Below, in pieces: positions 1 through 5,500 of a DNA stretch of 5,500 nt. Each line of letters starts with the position of its first letter. Position 1 is the first letter of the stretch. Both the position numbers and the translations under genes were made by a program. The notes under the pieces are model-generated. The model did not search any database and was not told the origin of the DNA. It saw only the letters and a program-made list of their open reading frames with translations. Source of the stretch: Syntrophobacterales bacterium (GTDB lineage: Bacteria; Desulfobacterota; Syntrophorhabdia; Syntrophorhabdales; WCHB1-27); the NCBI GenBank assembly GCA_017881765.1, contig JADGQN010000334.1, positions 1 through 5,500 of the forward strand, read 5' to 3'.

Positions 1-421
1 CTTCCGGCTGCCTTTTCGGCCTCTTGCGTCAGAGAAGAAGATGGTGCCAAAGGCGAAGCAGATCCTGGAGTTTGTGGGTCTGACGTTGGAGAAAGACCAG
101 CCGGCATCAAGCCTCCCTTACGGCAGTCAACGAAGGCTGGAGATTGCCCGTGCGCTGGCGACAGAGCCGAATCTGCTGCTTCTCGATGAACCCGCAGCCG
201 GCATGAATCCGGCCGAGACAGAGGCTCTCCTCGCATTAATAAGGAAGATCAATGATTCGGGAATTACCATCCTGCTTATAGAGCATAACATGCAGCTTGT
301 GACTGGGATATCTGACAGGATAACGGTGCTTAACTTTGGTGAGAAGATCGCCGAAGGTCTCCCAGGAGAGATCAAGAACGATGAGAAAGTGATTGAGGCC
401 TATATTGGAAGAGAAGAATGA
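1..421 (+). CDS. livG: Branched-chain amino acid-type ABC transporter ATP-binding protein LivG, 3' part
   Basis: This is the C-terminal part of a LivG-type ATPase, one of two cytoplasmic nucleotide-binding subunits that power a HAAT-family importer for branched-chain amino acids or related carboxylates. The reading frame is open from base 2, so the gene starts upstream of the window; the ATG at 41 is internal, because residues before it also fit LivG. Visible motifs are the ABC signature as LPYGSQRR (113-136), the LivG form of LSGGQ with Ser at the last signature position; Walker B LLLLDEP followed by the LivG hallmark AAGMNP (about 173-211); and the H-loop IEHN with His at 284-286. The C-terminus AYIGREE is typical of LivG. 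Walker A lies outside the window. The gene ends in TGA at 419-421 and overlaps livF. The transported substrate cannot be read from an ATPase; the neighbours suggest an organic acid. Confidence 0.94.
   Translation, partial: FRLPFRPLASEKKMVPKAKQILEFVGLTLEKDQPASSLPYGSQRRLEIARALATEPNLLLLDEPAAGMNPAETEALLALIRKINDSGITILLIEHNMQLVTGISDRITVLNFGEKIAEGLPGEIKNDEKVIEAYIGREE
394..398 (+). promoter_or_regulatory. Putative ribosome binding site for livF (TTG start)
   Basis: TGAGG lies inside the livG 3' end, six bases before TTG 405. It is the main reason for choosing 405 over TTG 393, which has only a weak GAG/GAAAG stretch upstream. Translational coupling with livG may matter more than this site. Confidence 0.35.
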
Positions 422-1136
422 GCTTCTTCGCGTGAATAATCTTTCAGTCTTCTACGGGCAAATAAGAGCTCTCGATGCCGTGTCTCTGTGCGTCCGCGCC
501 GGGGAGGTGGTGAGTCTCATAGGCGCGAACGGAGCAGGTAAGTCGACCTTCCTCAAAACTATTTCGGGCCTTCTAAAGCCACGGCATGGGGACATTCTTT
601 TCTCGGGCGTGCCTCTGGTCGGATGTGCGCCCGAGAAGGTGAGCAAGCTTGGCGTGATCCACGTGCCTGAAGGTCGCCAGATCCTCGCGCGGATGACGGT
701 TCGCGAGAATCTCGAGCTCGGCAGTCTTAGTCTTCAGAACAAGGGCGAGTTTCACAGCAGATTCGACGAAGTACTCCATCTTTTTCCTTCCCTGAGACAG
801 AGGCTCAATCAGCTCGGAGGGACGCTCTCTGGAGGCGAACAACAGATGCTTGCCATAGGCCGTGGGCTAATGGCCAATCCTAAGTTGCTGATGCTTGATG
901 AGCCCTCTTTAGGGTTAGCACCTTTGCTGGTCAATGAAATCTTCAGAATAATTGAGACCCTCAAGGAGAATAAGAAGACCATACTCCTCGTCGAACAGAA
1001 CGCGAGGAAAGCAATTCTTGCGTCAAACAGGTGCTACGTGCTTGAAACCGGCCGTGTCGTTATGGAGGCTGCCTCTGGCGTCATCATAAACGACCAGAGA
1101 ATAAAGGATGCATACTTAGGGGGAAAGCCCCTTTAG
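405..1136 (+). CDS. livF: Branched-chain amino acid-type ABC transporter ATP-binding protein LivF
   Basis: This is the second ATPase of the Liv/HAAT importer; it pairs with LivG and hydrolyses ATP at the membrane permeases. With TTG 405 as start it has 243 aa, close to the usual ~235-240. Motifs are Walker A GANGAGKST (residues 40-48), signature LSGGEQQ (141-147), Walker B LMLDEP with Asp165 and Glu166, D-loop SLGLAP, and EQN (197-199), where LivF proteins normally carry Gln in place of the H-loop His. It ends AYLGGKPL. The start is uncertain. There is no in-frame ATG near the expected N-terminus (about base 420, before LLRVNNLSVFYG). TTG 405 has TGAGG six bases upstream; TTG 393 is an alternative giving 247 aa. 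The ATG at 418, in the classic ATGA overlap with the livG stop, is in another frame and stops after five codons. Family assignment is secure; the exact start is not. Confidence 0.93.
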   Translation: MEEKNELLRVNNLSVFYGQIRALDAVSLCVRAGEVVSLIGANGAGKSTFLKTISGLLKPRHGDILFSGVPLVGCAPEKVSKLGVIHVPEGRQILARMTVRENLELGSLSLQNKGEFHSRFDEVLHLFPSLRQRLNQLGGTLSGGEQQMLAIGRGLMANPKLLMLDEPSLGLAPLLVNEIFRIIETLKENKKTILLVEQNARKAILASNRCYVLETGRVVMEAASGVIINDQRIKDAYLGGKPL

Positions 1137-1259
1137 AGGAGATGAATAGGCTCCAGGTACTTTCATAAGAAAATCAATGAAGCGCAGCTTCTACAGCAAA
1201 TCTCTGGAAAAGGCATTAAGCGTTCTATCTACTTTCAGTTTTTAACGGCAGGAGCATAC

Positions 1260-1301
1260 ATGGCTAGCTTGCACGTGAAGTCCGGGACTCGTTGCCCATA
1301 A
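1260..1301 (+). CDS. Possible upstream short ORF (13 codons) before the ligase gene
   Basis: ATG at 1260 is preceded by AGGAG (1250-1254) with a 5-base spacer, a textbook initiation site. It encodes MASLHVKSGTRCP and stops at TAA 1299-1301. It is in the same frame as the ligase, whose ATG lies 30 bases after this stop with no other stop between. The ligase already has a complete N-terminus from ATG 1332, so this is more likely a leader/upstream ORF or chance than a lost N-terminal extension. The peptide has no run of one amino acid that would suggest classical attenuation. Function unknown. Confidence 0.2.
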   Translation: MASLHVKSGTRCP

Positions 1302-1315
1302 TCTATAGGTCGCCC

Positions 1316-1322
1316 AAAGGAG
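1316..1322 (+). promoter_or_regulatory. Ribosome binding site of the ligase gene
   Basis: AAAGGAG with a 9-base spacer to ATG 1332. It fixes the ligase start and rules out the out-of-frame ATG at 1327, which is too close. The same heptamer precedes the next gene. Confidence 0.75.
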
Positions 1323-1331
1323 TGGAATGCT

Positions 1332-3041
1332 ATGGCCGTGGACGGTTTTGAACCTTACCAGCTGGAAGACGCTGAGCTTTACAACAGAAGGAGATGGTGG
1401 CTCGGCCTCACCTGGGGTGACCTTCTTGATAGAGCTTCTGATCTTTACCCGAGCAAGGAAGTTCTCGTGGACGATGCACATCGCTTCACAAATGCTGAGC
1501 TTCGAGATAAAGTGGACCGACTCGCGGTTGGGTTGATGCGAACAGGCGTCAAAGAACGCGATTTTGTTCTGTTGCAACTCCCCAACTGGCACGAGTTCGT
1601 CATCTCGTATTTTGCTCTGCAAAAGATTGGTGCCATAGTGATCTTGCTTGTGGCGAGACATGGTTTAGCTGAAATCAACTATCTCTGCAGCCTCACCAAT
1701 CCCACAACGTGGATCCTGCCGGAAAAGTACAAGAGCATTGATTATATGCATCTGATAGAGAGCGTTATGCGAAGCAATGACGGACTGAAAAAGATTATCC
1801 TGACCCGCGCCGGTGAAAATCATGGATTCTTCTCCTTGGAGAAGCTGATCGAGGAAACCCAACTTGATCAGACCGCGTTAGAAGAGCTTGCCCTGAGAAG
1901 ACCCGACCCCATGGAAGTCGCAACCATAACGCCTACCGGCGGCACGACTGGTTTGCCAAAAGCAGTGCCACGAATTCATAACGATTTTGTAGCGAACGTC
2001 GAGTATCATTCCAGAGCGTGGGAGATCACAAGTAATGATGTGGTGCTTACGGTTGCCCCCGTGAGCCACGGCCAGGGCATGCTCTGTGGAGTCGGAGGGG
2101 CTTTCTTTAATTTCGCCAAATTTGTGCTTGCTGATTCGACAACCCCTGAAAATATCTGCCGTATAATCGAGAAGGAGAAAGTGACGGCATTTCCGACCGT
2201 TCCCGCAGTCGTCCAGAGAATAGTCAATCTTCCCGATCTCGCGACGTACAACCTGAGCTCACTCAGAAAGATATACTCCGGTGGCGCTCCCAGCGCACCC
2301 GAGCTCGTGAAAAGCGTCTATGAAAAGCTTAACTGTAAATTCGTCAATGCCTACGGATCGGCAGAAGGCTCCTGTGCCATGACGCGGCTTGATGATGACT
2401 TTGAAACCATCTGCACCACCGTGGGAAAGAAGGATTGCCCTTACAACCGGTTCAAGATCATAGACCAGTACGAACAAGACGTCCCTGCGGGCGAAGAGGG
2501 TGAACTGGTAACAAAGGGGCCAACTATCTTTACCGGATACTTCAAGTCTTCCGATGAGAACAAGAAGGTCTTCACCAAAGACGGTTTCTTCAAGACCGGT
2601 GACCTGGCGAAGATTGATGAGAAGGAATGCATTACGATTACGCGCAGGATCAAAGAGACGATCCTGCGCGGGGGTGAGACGATCAGCGCGGTGGGCATAG
2701 AGCGGCTGATAAGTTCGCATCCTTCCGTTGCCGACGTCGCGGTGATTGGCATCCCGGACAAGGACCTGGGTGAGAGAATAGGTGCCTATGTTCAGCTCAA
2801 GCCTGGATCAACACTCACTTTTGAGGAACTCATCGTATATCTGAAAAGTATTGGCGCCTCGGTACTTCAACTCCCTGAGCGTGTGGAATTCATCGAACAT
2901 ATACCGCTCACCAACATTGGCAAGGCCGACAAGAAGACACTCAGGGACGACATTAAGAAGCGTCTCGGGATAGGGTCAGACAGCACGGTAGTAGCCACGC
3001 ATGTGCATCCAGCCTTCACTGACCGCAAGGCAGATTCATGA
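1332..3041 (+). CDS. ANL-superfamily acid:AMP/CoA ligase, DhbE/EntE-like (aryl-acid type)
   Basis: This cytoplasmic adenylate-forming enzyme activates a carboxylic acid with ATP, giving acyl-AMP and then probably acyl-CoA. It has 569 aa against about 540 for DhbE/EntE; roughly 24 of the extra residues form a tail after the A10 region. Motifs in order: P-loop TPTGGTTGLPKAVPR (200-214, Lys210), whose GGTTGLPK..PR..ND form matches the dihydroxybenzoate-AMP ligase subfamily; SHGQG (245-249) in the acid-pocket segment; YGSAEG (341-346); TGDL with Asp424; hinge/A8 RRIKETILRGGE (438-449); and A10 NIGKADKK with the catalytic Lys531. All catalytic positions are present, so it should be active. Gly247 replaces the Asn that contacts the 2-hydroxyl in DhbE, so the substrate is probably not 2,3-dihydroxybenzoate, and no siderophore genes are nearby. 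It lies 24 bp before the flavoprotein gene, a likely co-transcribed pair. Acid specificity cannot be named. Confidence 0.93.
   Translation: MAVDGFEPYQLEDAELYNRRRWWLGLTWGDLLDRASDLYPSKEVLVDDAHRFTNAELRDKVDRLAVGLMRTGVKERDFVLLQLPNWHEFVISYFALQKIGAIVILLVARHGLAEINYLCSLTNPTTWILPEKYKSIDYMHLIESVMRSNDGLKKIILTRAGENHGFFSLEKLIEETQLDQTALEELALRRPDPMEVATITPTGGTTGLPKAVPRIHNDFVANVEYHSRAWEITSNDVVLTVAPVSHGQGMLCGVGGAFFNFAKFVLADSTTPENICRIIEKEKVTAFPTVPAVVQRIVNLPDLATYNLSSLRKIYSGGAPSAPELVKSVYEKLNCKFVNAYGSAEGSCAMTRLDDDFETICTTVGKKDCPYNRFKIIDQYEQDVPAGEEGELVTKGPTIFTGYFKSSDENKKVFTKDGFFKTGDLAKIDEKECITITRRIKETILRGGETISAVGIERLISSHPSVADVAVIGIPDKDLGERIGAYVQLKPGSTLTFEELIVYLKSIGASVLQLPERVEFIEHIPLTNIGKADKKTLRDDIKKRLGIGSDSTVVATHVHPAFTDRKADS
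2641..2670. repeat. Perfect 11-bp inverted repeat inside the ligase gene
   Basis: CGCGCAGGATC (2641-2651) and its exact reverse complement GATCCTGCGCG (2660-2670) flank an 8-base spacer AAAGAGAC. In the mRNA this would form a strong 11-bp, GC-rich hairpin. It covers ligase codons 437-447, the A8/hinge segment between the large N-terminal and small C-terminal domains. No T-run follows, so it is not a standard terminator. The repeat is directly visible; any function is unknown. Confidence 0.9.
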
Positions 3042-3051
3042 ACATTCTCAC

Positions 3052-3058
3052 AAAGGAG
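3052..3058 (+). promoter_or_regulatory. Ribosome binding site of the Fe-S flavoprotein gene
   Basis: AAAGGAG with a 7-base spacer to ATG 3066, lying in the 24-bp gap after the ligase stop. It supports ATG 3066 as the start and independent, efficient initiation within the same transcript. Confidence 0.8.
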
Positions 3059-3065
3059 TAGCGTC

Positions 3066-5500
3066 ATGAAATATCCCTTCTTGTTTTCCCCCTTAACTAT
3101 CAAGAACTGCACCTTCCCCAACCGTATCATGTCAACTGCTGCGGTGACGAGGCTCGCCGCTGAAGATGGGCATGTGACGCAGAACATCAAGGACAGGTAT
3201 CAGAGGCTCGCCATGGGCGGAGTCGGCTCAATAGTGGTTGAGGCTGCTGTCGTGCTTCCGTCGAGGAGTTCCTTCAATCTCCGGGTGAGCGATGACCAGT
3301 TTATTGATGAGTTGAAGGATTTTGTCGCGGGTATACGCAAGGTGAGCCCTGACGTCAAAATAGGCCTGCAGCTCATCCATTTCCTGAAGGTGGCACGGAC
3401 CGGCTGGAGACAGAAGGTTGAAGACCTCAAGCCTGAAGAAATAGCGGTGATACCAGGTCAGTTTGCCAGCGGAGCTCTGCGCGCAAGAACAGCAGGTTTT
3501 GATTTCGTGGAGCTGCACATGGCCCATTTCACGACGCTCGCATCATTCCTCTCCCTTATGAACAAAAGGATAGACGAGTATGGCGGTGATTTCGAAGGAC
3601 GGGTGAAACTGCCCACAGACGTGGTGCAGGCAACGCGTAAAGCTGTGGGCGACGATTATCCGGTCGGTGCGCGGATTCTGGGCGAGGAATTCACGAAGGA
3701 AGGAAACACGCTGCTTCAGAGCGCGCGGGTAGGCAGGCGCCTTGCCTCGCTCGGGCTTGACTATATCAGCGTTTCAGCGGGCGAGCGCTTCGAGGACGCG
3801 GATACCCCGCTGCCCAACATGCCGCCCTTTGCAGGCACCGGGTACAGCGGTTACCGGATGAGCCCGCGCTGGTGGAACCCGGATGGGGTCCAGGTTTACC
3901 TCGCCGAAGGCATACGCAAGGCGATCAGAGAAGCAGGCTACAATGTGCCTGTAGTAGCTGCCGGAAAAATCCGCATGCCGGGCCTGGCCGAGGAGATCCT
4001 TGGACAGGGAAAAGCAGATATTATCGGCATGGCGAGGACCCTCTTTGCCGATCCCGACTGGCCGGCAAAGGCGAAAGCCGGAAAGGATGACGAGATCGTC
4101 AAGTGCGCCGCGTGCGGTTTTTGCAGCGAATCAGACGAACGGTACGAAACCGTGACCTGTATAGAGTGGCCAAAGGGTGATCTCAACGCTCCCTACCCCT
4201 GGTACCTGGTTCCTCCCTGCAAAGCAGCCTGCCCTGCCGGGCTCGATATCCGGAGTTACATAGATCTTGCTGCGCACGGGCATTACGAGAAGGCACTTGA
4301 GGTAATTGAAGAGAAGGTCCCCTTCCCCGGCACCATAGGGCGTGTCTGCCCCCACCCCTGCGAGGCGAAATGCAACAGGAAGGAACTGGATGAGTCGATT
4401 GCCATTAATGGCTTGAAACGGTTTATCGCGGACGCGGTCTATGCGCGTGGATCCAAAGTGGTAACACCCGCACCCAGGACACATGATGCGCGTGTGGCGG
4501 TTATCGGCGCCGGGCCGGCCGGTCTGACAGCCGCGTTCAATCTCGTCCGGTTGGGTTACGGTGTCACGGTCTTTGAGGCACTGCCCGCACCCGGCGGGAT
4601 GTTAATGGTTGGCATCCCCGAGTATCGTCTTCCCCGCGACGTGATCAAGAGAGAGATAGAGTATATCCAAAAGGCGGGTGTTGAGCTGCGCCTGAGCAGT
4701 CCCGTTGGAACGAACGGTCTCACACTCGCGAAGCTCCAGGAAAGCTACAACGCAGTCTTTGTCGCTACGGGTGCGCACAAGAGCGTGCCACTCGGGGTTC
4801 CCGGCGACAAGATGGCAGGAGTGGTAAGCGGCACTGCGCTGTTAAGGGACGTGAACCTGGGTAACAGTCAAAAGATTGGGAAGAAGGTTGCGGTTATCGG
4901 CGGCGGAAATGTAGCTCTCGACGCTGCGCGCAGCGCGAAGCGGCTCGGTGCGAACGATGTTACCGTTGTCTATCGCAGGTCGCGAGACGAGATGCCAGCC
5001 TTCAAAGAGGAAGTGGAGGCTGCAGAAAAGGAAAAAATAAAAATCGAGTTTCTTGCGGTTCCGGCAAAAGTCATCAGTGAGAATGGCAAAGTGACAGGGC
5101 TCGGGTGCCTGCGTACCAGATTGGGAGACCCCGACGAGAGCGGGCGGAGAAGACCGGAGGTTGTTGCAGGTTCGGAATTCGCGCTGGAGATCGACATGGT
5201 GGTTTCGGCTATTGGCGAGATTCCTGATCTTTCCTTCCTCGGCAATAATTTCGAGATGGCCACAGGCGCAACGCTGAAGGTCCATCCCAATTCTTTCAGG
5301 ACCAACGTAGCCGGCGTATTTGCAGGTGGTGACGCAGTGAGCGGTCCGGCAACCGTGATCGAAGCCGTCGCAGCAGGCAGAAAAGCAGCAATTGCCATCG
5401 ACAGGTACTTATGTGGTCAGTCGACTGACCAGGAAGAGCCGGCGCTGCGGGTGATAGGCATTGAGGATGTAGAGGTGACACGGTTCAATAAACGCGAGCG
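3066..5500 (+). CDS. Multidomain Fe-S flavoprotein: OYE/2,4-dienoyl-CoA reductase-like barrel fused to a GltD-type FAD/NAD(P)H module (3' end cut)
   Basis: This is probably a cytoplasmic NAD(P)H-linked reductase; 811 residues are visible and the frame is open at the window end. Residues 1 to about 340 form an FMN-binding old-yellow-enzyme-type TIM barrel, with PNRI near 18-22, HMAH (His151, His154), DEYGG and a late MARTLFADPDWP segment. Next come Cys347, 350, 353 and 365, the [4Fe-4S] ligands expected in the dienoyl-CoA reductase/trimethylamine dehydrogenase family. About 380-460 is a GltD/dihydropyrimidine-dehydrogenase-type Fe-S domain (Cys385, 389, then GRVCPHPCEAKC with Cys428, 432, 436). 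FAD binding follows at GAGPAG (481-486), NAD(P) binding at GGGNVALD (612-619) with YRR (636-638), which favours NADPH, and the closing FAD motif GGD (754-756). Classical FadH lacks the GltD-type Fe-S domain and has about 670 aa. Electrons would pass NAD(P)H, FAD, Fe-S, FMN, substrate. The substrate is unknown; an activated unsaturated or aromatic acid fits the ligase next door. Confidence 0.92.
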   Translation, partial: MKYPFLFSPLTIKNCTFPNRIMSTAAVTRLAAEDGHVTQNIKDRYQRLAMGGVGSIVVEAAVVLPSRSSFNLRVSDDQFIDELKDFVAGIRKVSPDVKIGLQLIHFLKVARTGWRQKVEDLKPEEIAVIPGQFASGALRARTAGFDFVELHMAHFTTLASFLSLMNKRIDEYGGDFEGRVKLPTDVVQATRKAVGDDYPVGARILGEEFTKEGNTLLQSARVGRRLASLGLDYISVSAGERFEDADTPLPNMPPFAGTGYSGYRMSPRWWNPDGVQVYLAEGIRKAIREAGYNVPVVAAGKIRMPGLAEEILGQGKADIIGMARTLFADPDWPAKAKAGKDDEIVKCAACGFCSESDERYETVTCIEWPKGDLNAPYPWYLVPPCKAACPAGLDIRSYIDLAAHGHYEKALEVIEEKVPFPGTIGRVCPHPCEAKCNRKELDESIAINGLKRFIADAVYARGSKVVTPAPRTHDARVAVIGAGPAGLTAAFNLVRLGYGVTVFEALPAPGGMLMVGIPEYRLPRDVIKREIEYIQKAGVELRLSSPVGTNGLTLAKLQESYNAVFVATGAHKSVPLGVPGDKMAGVVSGTALLRDVNLGNSQKIGKKVAVIGGGNVALDAARSAKRLGANDVTVVYRRSRDEMPAFKEEVEAAEKEKIKIEFLAVPAKVISENGKVTGLGCLRTRLGDPDESGRRRPEVVAGSEFALEIDMVVSAIGEIPDLSFLGNNFEMATGATLKVHPNSFRTNVAGVFAGGDAVSGPATVIEAVAAGRKAAIAIDRYLCGQSTDQEEPALRVIGIEDVEVTRFNKRE

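Larger units (their letters stand above)
1137..1331 (+). other. Intergenic region between livF and the acid ligase gene
   Basis: These 195 bp separate the transporter genes from the ligase gene. I see no well-spaced sigma-70 -35/-10 pair, no sigma-54 -24/-12 pair, and no hairpin followed by a T-run. The only clear signals are two Shine-Dalgarno-like sites: AGGAG at 1250-1254 before a short ORF, and AAAGGAG at 1316-1322 before the ligase. The gap is long for a tight operon, so a separate promoter for the ligase-flavoprotein pair is possible but not demonstrated. Confidence 0.5.

Noticed and set aside
41..421. ATG 41 as the true livG start
   Set aside because: The frame is open upstream to the window edge with LivG-like residues, and a protein starting there would lack Walker A.
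1118..1132. Small hairpin AGGGG-GAAAG-CCCCT at the livF stop codon as a terminator
   Set aside because: The stem is only 5 bp, it lies inside the coding sequence, and only three T residues follow.
1142..1168. Eight-codon ORF just after livF
   Set aside because: The SD-like GAGGAG abuts the ATG with no spacer, and the ORF is too short to support.
1261..1275. Sigma-54-like TGGC...TTGC upstream of the ligase
   Set aside because: GG and GC are 7 bases apart, not the 10 required for a -24/-12 promoter.
2259..2720. Long open frame on the minus strand inside the ligase gene (153 codons)
   Set aside because: It is antisense to a well-supported ligase, has no recognisable motif, and looks like a codon-bias shadow.
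3872..4090. 72-codon plus-strand ORF in another frame within the flavoprotein gene
   Set aside because: It is out of frame inside the conserved flavin barrel, with low-complexity Gly/Arg-rich content and no family resemblance.
4497..4902. 13-base direct repeat GCGGTTATCGGCG at 4497-4509 and 4890-4902
   Set aside because: Both copies encode the AVIG start of the two dinucleotide-binding folds, so protein similarity explains the repeat.
4842..5398. Two overlapping minus-strand open frames of over 140 codons in the flavoprotein gene
   Set aside because: They overlap each other and lie antisense to the conserved NAD(P)/FAD domains; there is no recognisable protein motif.

Overview
The window is protein-coding almost from end to end, and every gene lies on the + strand. 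It reads as part of a catabolic cluster in a strict or facultative anaerobe. The likely source is an uncultured Deltaproteobacteria/Desulfobacterota-type organism. This lineage guess is an inference from gene content (a Liv-type transporter beside an aryl-acid ligase and a multi-cluster Fe-S flavoprotein) and from moderate GC with mixed codon use. No rRNA or other taxonomic marker is present.

Layout: (1) 1-421 is the 3' part of livG, an ATPase of a branched-chain amino acid/carboxylate-type (HAAT) ABC importer, cut by the window edge. (2) About 405-1136 is livF, the partner ATPase; it overlaps livG, and its start is unusual. (3) 1137-1331 is a 195-bp intergenic gap. It has no convincing promoter or terminator but contains a 13-codon upstream ORF with a strong Shine-Dalgarno sequence. 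(4) 1332-3041 encodes a 569-aa ANL-superfamily acid:AMP/CoA ligase of the DhbE/EntE aryl-acid type. (5) 3066-5500 encodes an iron-sulfur flavoprotein still open at the window end (811 residues visible). It joins an old-yellow-enzyme/2,4-dienoyl-CoA-reductase-like barrel and its cysteine cluster to a GltD/dihydropyrimidine-dehydrogenase-type Fe-S plus FAD/NAD(P)H module.

Working model (inference): the importer brings in an organic acid, the ligase activates it as an acyl-adenylate or acyl-CoA, and the flavoprotein uses NAD(P)H, FAD, Fe-S clusters and FMN to reduce or oxidise the activated, probably unsaturated or aromatic, compound. The ligase and flavoprotein genes are only 24 bp apart and share an identical AAAGGAG ribosome binding site, so they are probably co-transcribed.

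The points most worth a second look are the domain architecture of the flavoprotein and its shortened barrel loop, the altered acid-binding pocket of the ligase, a perfect 11-bp inverted repeat in the ligase gene at the inter-domain hinge, and the livG/livF junction, where one missing base would explain the lack of a normal start codon. No CRISPR array, mobile element, tRNA or rRNA was seen.
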